In this document: in pieces, positions 1 through 11,600 of the stretch
How positions within the stretch are numbered: the stretch's first letter is position 1
Layout: every line of letters begins with the position of its first letter
Origin: Ambrosia x helenae
Lineage: Eukaryota > Streptophyta > Magnoliopsida > Asterales > Asteraceae
Assembly: GCA_030844895.1 (NCBI GenBank)
Contig: CM061229.1
Span: 122,773,682 to 122,837,681, forward strand
Direction of reading: 5' to 3'
Length of the DNA stretch: 64,000 nt
Notes under the pieces: generated by a model
Seen by the model: the letters and a program-made list of their open reading frames with translations, nothing else
Told to the model about the DNA's origin: nothing
The model's database searches: none
Made by a program: the position numbers and the translations under genes

Positions 1-305
1 ACCCTAAATATTTTCATTCTATATAGGAATAACAATACCTACGTGTATCACATTAGTCATTATTTTTGGGAAGAAGTCTAATACATGACTTATAGTCACA
101 TATCTCATGGTCAAATTAGTGATCCGATTATGACATGGCAATAACATACCCAAGAAAATGTATTTTTGTGATTCGCGATAAAATTTGTTACACTGCAAAC
201 ATTTATGTCCCTAATGTCACATTATTATTGTTTAATCCCTTAGTATAGTAATATTAAACCAAGATATGTGTAACATTAACCAATGAGAAAAGATTATTAA
301 GGGAC
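1..305 (-). other. Intron of the PHO1-like gene, continuing past the left edge
   Basis: The last recognisable PHO1-like exon ends at 306 with a donor reading GTCCC on the minus strand. I see no further coding match down to base 1. The final EXS-domain exons must therefore lie outside the window, and this stretch is AT-rich intron with nothing else supportable in it. Confidence 0.6.
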
Positions 306-3187
306 CTGAAGGAATCGAACCCAATATGGTATAACTGCTATAATAATATAGAAGAAATTGTAGAGATCCAAATGATGGCACTTCTCTTCCTTCTTATACC
401 ACCTCATACCATAGTAGCAGATGTAAAACTCTAAACACCGCATGGCTTGAACCTGACTAGTCAGCTGATCCGCCAAGAAAAAATCGGCAAATTGAACCTG
501 ATAAAGAAAGAAAAAGGATAAGCTTGTTTATTAACTTGGTATATATATTGAATCAGATTGGTAACTTGAAAATGAATACCTTGTAGAGAGGAGCACAAAT
601 ACAATGAAATAGACATCGGATAACAAATAGACGGCTGGATTTGTACAAGATATTGAAAGGACATAAAAAGATGGCGAGGAAAACCTGCATGAAGAAATTA
701 AACAAATTTAGAGAAATGTTATTCTTGCATTCAAGGCTAGAGAAACGGTTTCATATCTTACAATGAGTAATCCTAATGGAACTAACTCTGCATACTTGGA
801 ATATAAAGCATCAACAGAATCCACTTTCATGTGTATGTGCACCAGAAAGGTGCTAAGTGTCAGAACTGCAAGACCCGTGCTAAAGAGAAATACATCCTGG
901 AAGGTTAATTCAGTTCCGTGATTAAAACCAAATATGAAGGAGTAGTTGATTCTGCAGTGCTTCCAGAAGTATATATTTGCAGCATACAAAAGCATATGTA
1001 GGATTATATACGCATATAAACTGCAAGTTAATCAATAGCCATTAAAACATAAGCGGACCAGAGGTATCATTTCTATTTCTTTTATTTAAAGTTACATCAC
1101 CTGTAAAGAGGGAAAACATTGTCCATATACATGGCATGCTCCTTATTAGTAGTTACTTTCCTTGCTTGTAGAAGTAATATGATAGCAATCAGCAGTGCAA
1201 TTGAGCAACCAGAAAAGAATCCTGAAAAAGTGGAAGGAAGTAACATATTATATATATATTGTTTATTGCAGACATCGTAATATCTAGAGCTTGAATTGAG
1301 CAACTTTGTGCGACAGTGGTTACTTATGTACCTGAAAAGAATGTTACTCTGTGTTTTTCTCTCTTTCGTTTTGGCCTCAAAACTTTCATACCTTCTCTAT
1401 GGTTAGAGTTTGCAAAGTATTTGATGAAAGTACTCTCCACTCGATCAAGGAGAAGAGTGACCTAAAACGTAAGCGTATAACACATTAATCATTACCTTAC
1501 AAGAACAACTAATTGAACTAAAGTGTCCCGTATATTTTCCATACCAGCAAATAAAGAAAAAAAAAATTAATTTTTTCGCTACTACACTAACAACTAGGAC
1601 TGAGATAAACACTTTCATGCAAACCTCATCAGAGCTTCCAATGTACGAATCATCCACAGTTTTCATATACGACCTTGCGGCCCTTCTTAATGCAATCTGC
1701 ACATACAGAACAAAAGTGTAAAACACATAGCAGGTTCTATCCCTTCATGATTATAATAGGTTTCGCGTATTTTAGTAGCTTCCTGACCTTCTCGTATTTC
1801 TTCAATATCTTCGAAAATGCAAGGAGATTTACATAACTGTTACATCCATGAACAAAAAGAAAAAAAACTGTCATGATTGAACTATAGATGTCATCCAACA
1901 GTATAACATCTATCTCTATATATATGTACACATATATTAAATTATATTATCGATTTACCACCTGTATTGCTTCAAAAGATGAAGCTTGCGGTAGAATTCA
2001 ACAAAAAAGACTTTCAGCTGTCCTTCTGCTTCTTTTAGCTCCTCTTTCTTAAATCTCAAATTCTTGTCTTTTGAATCATTAAGGACACTTCTGATGGTTG
2101 ACATTGGGCTTTCAAGTGTATTATTAATCCTCACACGGTCAAGGACATCCAAAGGATCTGATTCATTATTATCAGAATTAACTCCGTTTCTATAGGCATT
2201 ATCGGTCCCCTTGACATCAAATTTAGAATCCTTATGTCTGTTCTCTGCAATACAGAACTCAAGTATTAATTTAAAAATCGAAGAAGATATCGAGTAACAT
2301 GGGATTATATGACTTAAATAGAACTTCCTCACCATTGAGATAAGAAGTGGAGTCCATCAGCTCATTTGAACTAATCATCTCAATCTGTCCTTCCTCACCT
2401 AGACGCCCTCCTCCTGCCAAATATGAACTCAATACAATAAAGCGAAGTTAGGATTCAATAATAAACAGTCCGTGACTAAATATGATTACAATAAAAATCA
2501 ATGTGTATATAGCTTCAGTGACCATTTCCATTAGAAATTTCCAGTAAAGGTTATTTTTCATGTTAATCGGTACCAGTAGGCAGCAGGCAACCCTATTACT
2601 TTTAAATGTTTCATATGGTACATACCTAATGTATCTTCTCTATTAGGAGAATCTGATTTTGAGGATTCAGAGGAACTACTATCCATGGACACCTTTCTCT
2701 GAATACGGCATTTCTTTATATCCGGTTGTTTGACTTTGATCCGCAACGCGATTAAAGCATTCATTTGTTTATTTAACGAAGCAGCTTCCTCAACCACCTC
2801 TTCCACCTTGTCCTTATAAAAGGCATTAACCTTGTTAAGCTCCTCATCAAGCTTCTCAAAAAACATTACCTCACTCTCTTCTCCTTCTTTAGGTGACAGC
2901 AGAAAACTGGTGTTGTATACTTCTCTAGAATCGCCATTTTGTACAGTTTCAACCATTATTACTTGGTCCTCAACATCACCTATAGTCTCTTCAGATCCAG
3001 ATTTTACATGTAGACCACTAAACGGTCTGTATAACAACTGCTGTGAAAATCTCATCGGTGTTGGAGGCCTTTCCCGTTGTCTGAACTGTTGAACTTTATG
3101 CAATATTCTTTTCAGCCCGTTATAGTCCATGTAGGCGTCGGTCCATTCTGGCACCTTCTGCTGCTTAAACTCCTTTCCAAACTTCAT
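306..3187 (-). CDS. PHO1-family SPX/EXS phosphate exporter (partial, 3' end off the left edge)
   Basis: A membrane protein of the PHO1 family, which exports phosphate to the xylem and senses inositol pyrophosphates through its SPX domain. Ten exons can be read on the minus strand with GT/AG borders and consistent phase: 3187-2626, 2413-2333, 2244-1962, 1836-1788, 1696-1625, 1461-1332, 1221-1101, 1020-762, 684-580 and 497-306, about 618 residues. The start at 3187 gives the family-typical MKFGKEF; an in-frame ATG at 3205 is less likely. The SPX domain covers roughly residues 1-345 and includes the lysine cluster KILKKYEK near 318-325. Hydrophobic membrane segments follow from about residue 393. 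Exons 9 and 10 carry the motifs APLYK and LADQLTSQVQ that lead into the EXS domain. The N-terminus resembles the H2-H10 clade more than PHO1 itself. No frameshift or stop was seen. The last ~150 residues are missing only because the window ends. Confidence 0.92.
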
Positions 3188-3883
3188 GATCGAGCCTAAA
3201 CTCACCTCAAGTCCCTATCCCTATCCGAAAACATAAACCTTCCAATCAGTCAACATAGCTTGTTGTTAACAAATGAACTTTGACCGATCCGTGCAAACCA
3301 AAGTGCCAAATGCATCAAAATTAGGTTAAAACTTAAAACTATTTTATCATTTCAGCTATGGCTGGGCACTATATTGTTGTCCAGTCAAAGTCTAGTCACT
3401 GATACACCTTTTGATATGTCATAATTTAAAGGTTTTGTTTTCTAAACAAGACATAAATCTTAACTGCTATCAGATATCACTAAAACACAGACACTTATCC
3501 CTCCATTCCATATATAATAAATAATATACCTCTATTTTGAGCTTGATTCCAAACAACATGATAATATAAGCAAAATTCAAATATAAAACCTCTCAACCTA
3601 GTTCCATAAACAATTAACAACCGAGACGTGGCAAATCGCATTTCGTGTGATCTATAAACTACAGCAACTTCATAACCTTCAAATACAGCCATCATTAATT
3701 CATTATGTTTGCTATAACTTCAATAAACAAGAAACAAGTTAAAAAGGCAAATGATGATGCAGAACAAACACAGATTAAAACAATATCATCCGTATGAACT
3801 TAAACTTATGTGTAAGTACACAAACATGAGTAGTACGTGTATATTGTAAGACATTGAGGAGAGAAGAGATCGATGTATACCTT
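3188..3883 (-). other. 5' UTR and probable 5' UTR intron of the PHO1-like gene
   Basis: On the minus strand a donor-like CATAAG|GTATAC lies at 3881/3880 and an acceptor-like GGATAG lies near 3221, just upstream of the start codon. A roughly 660-bp leader intron would fit, as the coding match begins abruptly at 3187. No coding sequence is visible between them. This is inferred from splice-site appearance only. Confidence 0.4.
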
Positions 3884-4071
3884 ATGAGCGAGTAATAATA
3901 ATAATAATAGGCGTGAGTGACGTTAGAGGCGAGGTGTGTATGTATAGCAATGGCGGTTGAGGTATATTTCTTCGTTGTTACGCCACAGCTAGTCTCTGAA
4001 ACTCAGGGGTGCATGTTTAAATGGTGTCGACACGTATTGTTAACAACTTTACACTTAACAGACAGTGTGTG

Positions 4072-4087
4072 TTTATATATATAGACT
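4072..4087 (-). promoter_or_regulatory. Candidate TATA box of the PHO1-like gene
   Basis: Minus-strand CTATATATATAAA lies about 190 bp upstream of the proposed first-exon donor, which would place transcription start near 4040. No convincing P1BS (GNATATNC) phosphate-response element was found beside it. Confidence 0.35.
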
Positions 4088-4248
4088 CTCTTTATTATCT
4101 CTTCATGTTATTTGACGAAGGAATTTGGCATTTTCTCGCGGGATTTTATGGTCAAATTTTGTTAATAAAAATATAATAATTGGATATGTAGAATATATGT
4201 AGGTAATTTTGTCTTTTTATCACATGATTATTTAAAAGACAATTGATC

Positions 4249-5016
4249 GAAATTAAATAATCCCAATTTTATCTGGTTGAAAGTCACTAATTCAAACTTG
4301 AACATTAAAATTTAACCGTCTTAATTTGTCTTGATTTTTATTTCACTAGACAAAAACTATCTGTGTTGGGTCTAGAATATTGAGACTGACGCTATCAAAT
4401 AGATATCAGTGATCCATATTCGTGTTTGACTATTTTGGACTGAGAACACTTAAGTTCTCGGTTATTTAAGTTGTTTGGGCCAAGATAGTTAGTTCTTAGT
4501 TGGGCTTGGGCTTGGGCTAGGCCATGTGGGCCAAACCTAGTGCATGACCTATATAATGTAATGTTCTAGTCATTTGTTAGGTTAGCGGTTTTGGTTCATC
4601 AAGAACACTCTCTTTGTATAAGACGATTTATCATAATCGTATGCAGTAGAGAACTTTAATAATTGTTTCATCTTGTTTCTTGAATCACACAACATTTTGA
4701 TTCCGCCAATCCGTTGTGTTAGTTGATATCGTGTTATTTCGGGACTTACAATCTGGGTTTAACCCAGTTAGTTTTCTGCCCATGTGGCATGTCAAGTATG
4801 CAGAAAACTAAATGTGGGCCCTGATTTTTTGTCAACTAGAACATTTTTACACATCTGTCACGTGGCATGCCACATAGCCAGAAAACTAACTACGTTCAAC
4901 TCAGTTAGTTTTGATCTAGTGAAATAAAAATTAAGACAAGTTGGGTCTGTTATATTTCAATGTTCAATTTATGATTATTGTCTTCCAACCCGACAAAGTT
5001 GGGATTATTTAATTCC
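4249..5016. mobile_element. Inverted-repeat (foldback or MITE-like) element split by a solo LTR
   Basis: The left arm (about 4249-4358) and the right arm (about 4908-5016) are near-perfect reverse complements over roughly 105 bp; both begin with AATTAAATAATCCCAA and end near TTTATTTCACTAGA. Removing the 387-bp LTR and one copy of its 5-bp duplication leaves an element of about 375 bp that could fold into a long hairpin. No clear target duplication or transposase was found, so the superfamily is unknown. Confidence 0.6.
4364..4750. mobile_element. Solo LTR, 387 bp, with ATCTG target duplication
   Basis: The sequence starts TGTTGGGTC and ends GGACTTACA. It is bounded by ATCTG at 4359-4363 and again at 4751-4755. 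It contains a TATA-like CTATATAATG near 4551 and has no coding sequence, as expected of an LTR left by recombination between two LTRs. The TGTTGGG start and length suggest a Ty1/copia family, but there is no internal region to confirm this. Confidence 0.8.
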
Positions 5017-5924
5017 AATTCCGCTTATTTAAAAACTTAAAATATTTTATGAAATTAAAGGAGATTTACAGTGTAACGTCATTAGAGTTAAAACGTTGTC
5101 CTCTTAAAGTCAAGGTTTGAGCCCCGCTAAATACAGATTTAGTGTAATTTAAACAGTTAAAAACATTAACGGATGTATATAAGTCTTTTTAATTAAAGAC
5201 GTAAAAAAACAAAAGACTTTACATATTTATTATATTATTATATACATTTACTTCTTGTACGTGTTCAATTGTACATAGAAAGTTGTACCTAATAGTTTAA
5301 TGTACCTTTAAAACGGTTCATCTTATTGTCCATTTTCTCTTTCCCGCCATCACTAAATCAAATCAAAATTGCGTACAAATGTTTATTACGTTTCTTAATA
5401 CTTCCTACTTACGATTCATAATGTATCATACACCCTTTTATTAATATTTACATCAGTCTTTTTGTCTTCGATCACAGAAGGTCCTTTTAACTTAAAACAT
5501 GTTTACGCTAACCTAACTTGTCTTTATGAAAAACTTTCCTTAGTTTTATTGCTTTAAAAATATAACGCTTAAGTCTATCCTTATACAATACTAATATGCT
5601 ATGTTAAGAAAAAAGTATACATTAAATAACAAATTATCTTTTGGATGAAAGTATAGTTTCCACGAAGATAAATACGAATTTCCTCATAATTCTCTAAATA
5701 TGGAGTAAAACGAATCCAACAAACTTCAAATTCCTCCATATATGGATGAATGGAGCAAAGGTTGGAATTTGGAAATGGTCCAAAAAAAAGTTCCAATTCT
5801 CAATGAATTAAACACGCATGTTGCATTGACCGCATATTTGATCACTGTAAGAAAAAAACCTCATGTCACATCTAGGCGACTAGGCTCATTATCATGATTG
5901 AACCATTTGGTGCATTGGTGTCTC
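5017..5924. other. AT-rich intergenic stretch
   Basis: No gene or bounded element is supportable. The only features are a weak Pol III B-box-like GGTTTGAGCCC near 5113 and a short open frame around 5599-5796 with no recognisable protein. Confidence 0.5.
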
Positions 5925-5927
5925 TAA

Positions 5928-7886
5928 GACCACCCGTAGTGGGGCGTGGTTTTTCAAGATTTTTCAAAAATAGCGCCCCCAACACCGGAACAGGGGGCGC
6001 TATTTGGCTTTTTAAAGGGAGGGCTTTATTTTTATAGCGCTTGATCAAATTTGTGAGGCCCAATCAGAACAAGCCACGTGGAGATGAGGCAGGCTTCTTT
6101 TTCGAACGGTCAAAAAATGGACCGTTGTCCATTTAATTTTTGAACGGTAAATTTTTTTAAAATGTGTTTATATATACCAAACCATTTTATACAAACACAC
6201 ATACAAACATAATACTTTCAAACTAAAAACCACACACAAACTAAAACGCCAAAGATGTTTCCATATGGTTCACCGTTCGGGGTCCCGGGTCGACCGGGTG
6301 CTAGGCCAAACACTACGAGGCCAAACACTACTACTCCGCTGCCACCCAATTGGGGCGAGTTTGACGCGAGTACAATGCAATACGCGCAACTTCTGGGCAT
6401 GCCCGGTCAATTTTATCCGGGCCCAAACATGCCCGCTCAATTTTTTCCTCCACCAAACTATATCCAACCTTCACAAGAGGAGCCCGAATCGGTACCAGAA
6501 ACTCAAGACGAACCCGAGGGTTCTGGGCGCGGGCGCGGGAGACGCTCGCATAAAAAGAAAGACCCGAACGCTCCTCGTCAAAAAAAGCAACAGGAGCGTT
6601 GGGAAAGAGATGAGGAGTACAAGTTAGCGTGAGCCTGGCTCGACATATCCGAGGACCCGAAAGTTGGTTAGTATTTTTTTTTTGTGTTTACATTTATATA
6701 TATATATTTTTTTTGTGTTTACATTTATATATATACTTTTTAAATCGTGTGTTATTTTTTTTTTTGCAGCAAACTATCAAAATACCCCGGTTTTTTGGCA
6801 ATGGATTCGAGAACTGTTTTTTGAGGCGGTGGGTAGAGGGGAGCATCGAGACAACGACTCGATATCTGGAAAGTGGTCGGACATTAATAACAAATGTCAC
6901 GGGTTTGCCGAGGTCTACCAACGCTGCAAGGACAACAGGGCCAGCGGGGAAGGTGATGACGGTGTGTTGGCCAGGGCGTTGGACGAGATGAGAGAGACCC
7001 GCGGGCCGTTCCCGTATTTGAGGATATGGGAGATGTTGAGACATAGTCCTAAGTGGGCTGATGTCCCGCCTATGGGGTCGGGCAGTGGGCGCAAGATTAG
7101 GAGAGGAAGAGGATCAGGAGGAGGTGGACCGTCAAAAAGAAGCAAAACCACCTCCACGTCGCGAGATCCGGATACACCGACATCCGATGCTCGCTTTGTG
7201 AGTTTAGATGATCCTATTGACTTGGAGGATGAGGAGGAGGAGGAGGAGGAGGAGTTTGATATTCCAAGACCACCCGGTAGACGATAAAAAAAGGGTGGCA
7301 AGGCGGAGTCGTCTTCGACAGGAGGTGGTTTTGATGAAATGAATCGACGACTACAGGATCTTCAAGACCTCGGCCAAAGACGTCTACAAACTATGAACCA
7401 GAGAGTGGCCCAGAATAAGAGGTTCGTCGACATTCAAGAGGCGAGGCAAAGGGAAAAGGACATCGAGTTTTTGTCCAAACCGATCGACCACCTCGAGGGA
7501 GAAGCCCTACTCCTCGCGATGCATCACAGACAACAAATCCTGCGAAATATAACCTGCAGTAGTTTATTTAAGTTGTTTGTTTTTTTTTTTAATTTGGTAT
7601 TGTAGTTTATTTAACTTGTTTGTTTTTTTTAATTTAATTAATATTAGTTGTGTGTTTTTATTATTATTTGTAATTTTTTTATATTTATTTGCATTTTATT
7701 TTAATTATTTTGAATTAAAAGATTAAAAAAAAATAAAAAAATCAACCAATCAGCATCAGGGGCTTTATAAATAAAGCCCCACCACTACACCCCTTTTTCA
7801 GTTTCTCTCTCCACGCTGACTCAGCAGGCACGTGGACCAATCAGGAAGGGGGGCTTTATAAATAAAGCCCCCCACTACACATGGTC
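5928..7886 (+). mobile_element. PIF/Harbinger element carrying ORF1 only
   Basis: The ends are GACCACCCGTAGTGGGG at 5928 and the matching inverted CCCCACTACACATGGTC ending at 7886. They are flanked by the 3-bp target duplication TAA (5925-5927 and 7887-7889), diagnostic of PIF/Harbinger. The 1959-bp body holds a single gene, the Myb/trihelix-like ORF1, and no DDE transposase, so the element is non-autonomous. Subterminal inverted repeats rich in GCGCCCCC and AAAGCCCC occur at both ends. Confidence 0.85.
6255..7605 (+). pseudogene. Harbinger ORF1 (trihelix/NAM-associated-like protein), broken by two stops
   Basis: ORF1 proteins of PIF/Harbinger elements are DNA-binding partners of the transposase. 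Exon 1 starts at ATG 6255 with a proline-rich N-terminus (MFPYGSPFG), then a basic RGRGRRSHKKK block, then the conserved AWLDISEDPKV. An intron from about 6666 (GTTAGT) ends in a T-rich tract and GCAG at about 6770. Exon 2 has the conserved FWQWIRELFFEA, SGKWSDINNKC and an acidic Glu run near 7230-7254, followed by a basic coiled-coil tail. In-frame TGA at about 6630-6632 and TAA at 7285-7287 interrupt an otherwise continuous frame, so the gene is dead or nearly so. Confidence 0.75.
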
Positions 7887-7889
7887 TAA

Positions 7890-8196
7890 GGGTGATGGGT
7901 GTCATCTTTAGCATATCTTTCTTTTTCACAACCACTTTCTTTCACATTGTCATCGTATTTGTTTTTTCTCTCTCTTTTCTTTCCATTCCTATACACCAAT
8001 TTAATAGAAAACCCAATAAATTTGAAAAAAAATCCTTGTGGGAATCGAGCCCCAAACTAAATGGTCCCTAAGCCTTCAAGATGTCAATAGGCTATAATAT
8101 TATGTGTGAGTAAATTATGTAAATAGTTTGTCAAAGTAAAATTTACAATTTGCTTAAAGAAAAACTAAGATAAGGAAACAAAAATATGTCACAAAA
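7890..8196. other. Intergenic spacer between the Harbinger and copia elements
   Basis: AT-rich sequence without a gene. A B-box-like reverse complement (GGGCTCGATTCCCAC, near 8042-8056) is the only noticeable motif, and it is too weak to call a SINE. Confidence 0.4.
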
Positions 8197-8412
8197 TGTT
8201 AACAATTATTAAGTAAAATAAAATCTTAAAAAACTCTTAAACCTAATAGAAATTGAATAGAACCTTTGATTGAGAGAATTGAGATTACAATCAAGAAGAA
8301 ACTAATGTTGACATTGTGTTGTGTATTTATACTATATACAAAAGTAACTGCCTATACATTTATGTTTAGGAGAGGTTAAGAGATGTATATTTGATTTGGT
8401 TATTTTATAACA
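8197..8412 (-). repeat. 3' LTR of the copia element (216 bp)
   Basis: On the minus strand it starts TGTTATAAAATAACC directly after a polypurine tract and ends AATTGTTAACA. A TATA-like GTATAAATAC lies in the middle. No matching 5' LTR was found to the right of 12560, which supports truncation. Confidence 0.6.
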
Positions 8413-8609
8413 CTCCCTCTCAAATATACATCACTATTCATTATACACTATTAACAACATGCTTCAGGATGATGTTAAATCGGTACTTCAGGACCTATAA
8501 GACAAACTGATACTACTGGACTAGTTATATTGCCTCGTTAAAAACCTTACTAAGAAAACCTAGTGGGACAAAACTTAATCAAGGAAAAGAGTACAACGTG
8601 TATAATGCT

Positions 8610-11600
8610 CCCCTTCAATTTAATTAATGTCTTTCAATCTTCGTAGCCCAATCATCTGTGATAGCTGCTCAAAACTGCTTCTAGGTAAAGATTTTGTGAA
8701 CAGGTTAGCTAGATTTTCACTTGACTTGATTTGACGAACATCAATTTCCCTTCTTTTTGCAGGTCATACGTAGAGAAGAACTTTGGTGAGATATGCTTTG
8801 TTCTGTCACCCTTGATGTAGCCTTCTTTGATTTGTGATATGCAAGCAACATTGTCTTCATAAATAATCGTTGGGTCCTTCTTGATTTGTTCTATTACACA
8901 TGCTTCTTGTATATGATTGATCATTAATCTCAACCACACGCATTCTCTACCAGCATCATACAATGCTATTAATTCGGCATGATTTGATGATGTTGTTGTA
9001 AGTGTTTACTTAGTTGACTTCCAAGAAATTGTTCTGCCACCATAGGTTAATACGTAACCTGTCTGAGATTTGCTTTATGAGGATCTGATAGATATCCGGC
9101 GTCAGCATACCCAACAAGCGGGGACTTGTTATCTTTTTTATAGAAAAGACCCAAGTCTTTTGTTCCGCAAAGATACCGAAATATGTGTTTTATTCCGTTC
9201 CAATGTCTACGTGTTGGATTCGAGCTATATCTCGCTAGTACATGTACCGCGAATGCAATATCGGGTCTAATGTTATTTGCGAGATACATAAGAGCACCGA
9301 TCACGCTTAAGTACGGTAATTCTGGACCAAGTACTTCTTCACCTTCTTCTTGAGGTCGATAAGGATCCTTATGTGGATCTAGCGGTCGGATAACCATAGG
9401 TACGCTAAACGGGTGAGCTTTGTCCATATTAAAACGTACTAACATCTTCTGGATGTAGTTTGACTAATGGACAAATATGCCATTTCATAGATACTCGAAT
9501 TGTAAGCCAAGACATAGTTTTGTTATTCCAAGGTCTTTCATTTCAAATTCGTTCTTTAATAATTGAGCAGTTTTCTCTATCTTTTCAGGAGGCCCGATGA
9601 TGTTGATATCATCAACATAAACCGATATTATAGTAAATTTTGAGTTTGATCTTTTTATAAAGACACATGGGCTAATTACATCAGACTTGTATCCTTCCTT
9701 TTTGAGATATTTACTTAGTCGATTGCACCACATTCGACCAGATTGTTTGAGACCATATAAAGATCTCTGGAGCTTTATAGAACACATATCTCGATGTGTT
9801 GATTTTAATGCTTCAGGCAATTTTAATCCTTTAGGGATTTTCATGTAGATGTCATTTTCAAGTGTCCCGTATAAGTATGCGGTGACGACATCCATAAGTC
9901 TCATATGAAGTCCTTTAGAGATTGTAAGACCGACTAGAAACCTAAGGGTTATCACATCCACTACGGGGGAATACGTTTCCTCATAATCAACTCATGGGAT
10001 TTGGGAAAACCCTTGTGTTACAAGTCGTGCTTTATATCGTACAGTCTCATTCTTTTCATTTCTCTTTATTGCAAACACCCATCTATAACCTACTGGTTTG
10101 ACGTCTATGGGTGTTCGGACTACAGGTCCGAAAACATGTCGTTTTTTGAGCGAATTTAATTCGGAATTTATGGCTTCTTGTCATCTTGGCAAATTATTTT
10201 TGTGCATCCACTCTTCTAGAGTTTTAGGTACATAATCATTTTCATTTATTACATCCATTGCTATAGCATATGCGAATATATCGTCAACACGTGTTTTATT
10301 TTGGTTCCACATTGTACTATTTTGTACATAATTGATAGAGATCTCATTTTCATTTGGTACCGTTGTTTGTTCTAAAATTTCATTTTCCTCTGGAATCATA
10401 TTTGTCTCTTCTGGGACATTTACCTCTATTGGGGTTTCATTTATAATATTTTGTGCGTTTTCACCAACTACGTTATTTTGCTCTTTTCGTTTTCGTGGGT
10501 TTTTGTCTTTGGAACCGATTGGTCTCCCACGTTTTCTTTGTATTGTAATCTCTTCAGGGATTGCCTCAATTCGAGCAGGTGTATTTGATGCTGGTACATG
10601 TGACTTTGTCACTAGATTTGTGTCTGTGAATGCATCTGGTAATTCATTTGTGTTAGGACAAAGAGGATTGGTGAAACCACTTTTGTAAACCTTAGTCTAA
10701 TTCACTTCTGTCATTTTGGCTAAGTATAGAAGTACTGAAGAGAAGACAAGAAACTGCTGATTAGAAGATATGAGAAGTGCTGAAGTTGCAGAAGTTCTGA
10801 AGTCCAAACCAGACAAGTTCACTTCAGAAGTACTGAAGACAAAACTACTCTTCAGTAGTTGTCCTTCATCAGCACTTAGCAATAGATATTTTCCACCGCC
10901 TTTTTGCATCAGTAGTTTGTTGTTTAATATTACTTTTAGCTGTATTTGTTTCTTTCAATGTTGCAACTTGTGCAACTTGTCACTGGAGTTTCTGTGCTTG
11001 CTTTTTAGGCAAGATACATGCATGTAATCGTCTATAAATAGGAGGCTTCAACCTTCTATTTTAGACATTGATTTTCAACAGAAAAATCCTTCAAACACTC
11101 TCATTGTTATATTCCATTTCTGTATTTATTGTGAATCTCTCTAAGTATCTAATTCTCATTTACAACTTAGATTCATAATAAATACTTTGTCATTTATTAG
11201 TTTCAAACATCAAGGGGGAGTTATAACTCTGCCTTAGTGTAAAAAGTGTTGCTTTAACTTATAACATTCCGCTGTGCTTATAATCTGATTTACAAGGACT
11301 TGCTAAACACTTAAGTGTCAAGATAGCAAGTTCTTACTTAGCAAAAGAGCAAACTGATCCAACAATTTGTCATTCTTTGCAAATGTATAATCTTCTGGAC
11401 TTCATATTCACATTGACCACTTCGGGGGTCGAGATTTGATAGTGATGATGCATTCCACGTTATTTCTCGTGTTACCAGTCTTTCTTTATTCTTATCTCCC
11501 CCTAAGACTGGGAACATTGTTTCATTAAAATGACAGTCAGCATACCTTGTTGTAAACATGTCTCCCGTCGTAGGTTCTAAATATTTGATAATAGACGGGG

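Noticed and set aside
306..330. Perfect B-box-like GGTTCGATTCC on the minus strand
   Set aside because: It lies within the PHO1-like exon coding YWVRFLQ; the match to a tRNA B box is coincidental and there is no A box at the right distance.
5080..5170. Possible SINE from a B-box-like GGTTTGAGCCCC
   Set aside because: No convincing A box, tail or target duplication.
10332..11027. Plus-strand frames overlapping the copia remnant and solo LTR
   Set aside because: They are antisense shadows of the copia connection region or read through LTR sequence; no recognisable protein.
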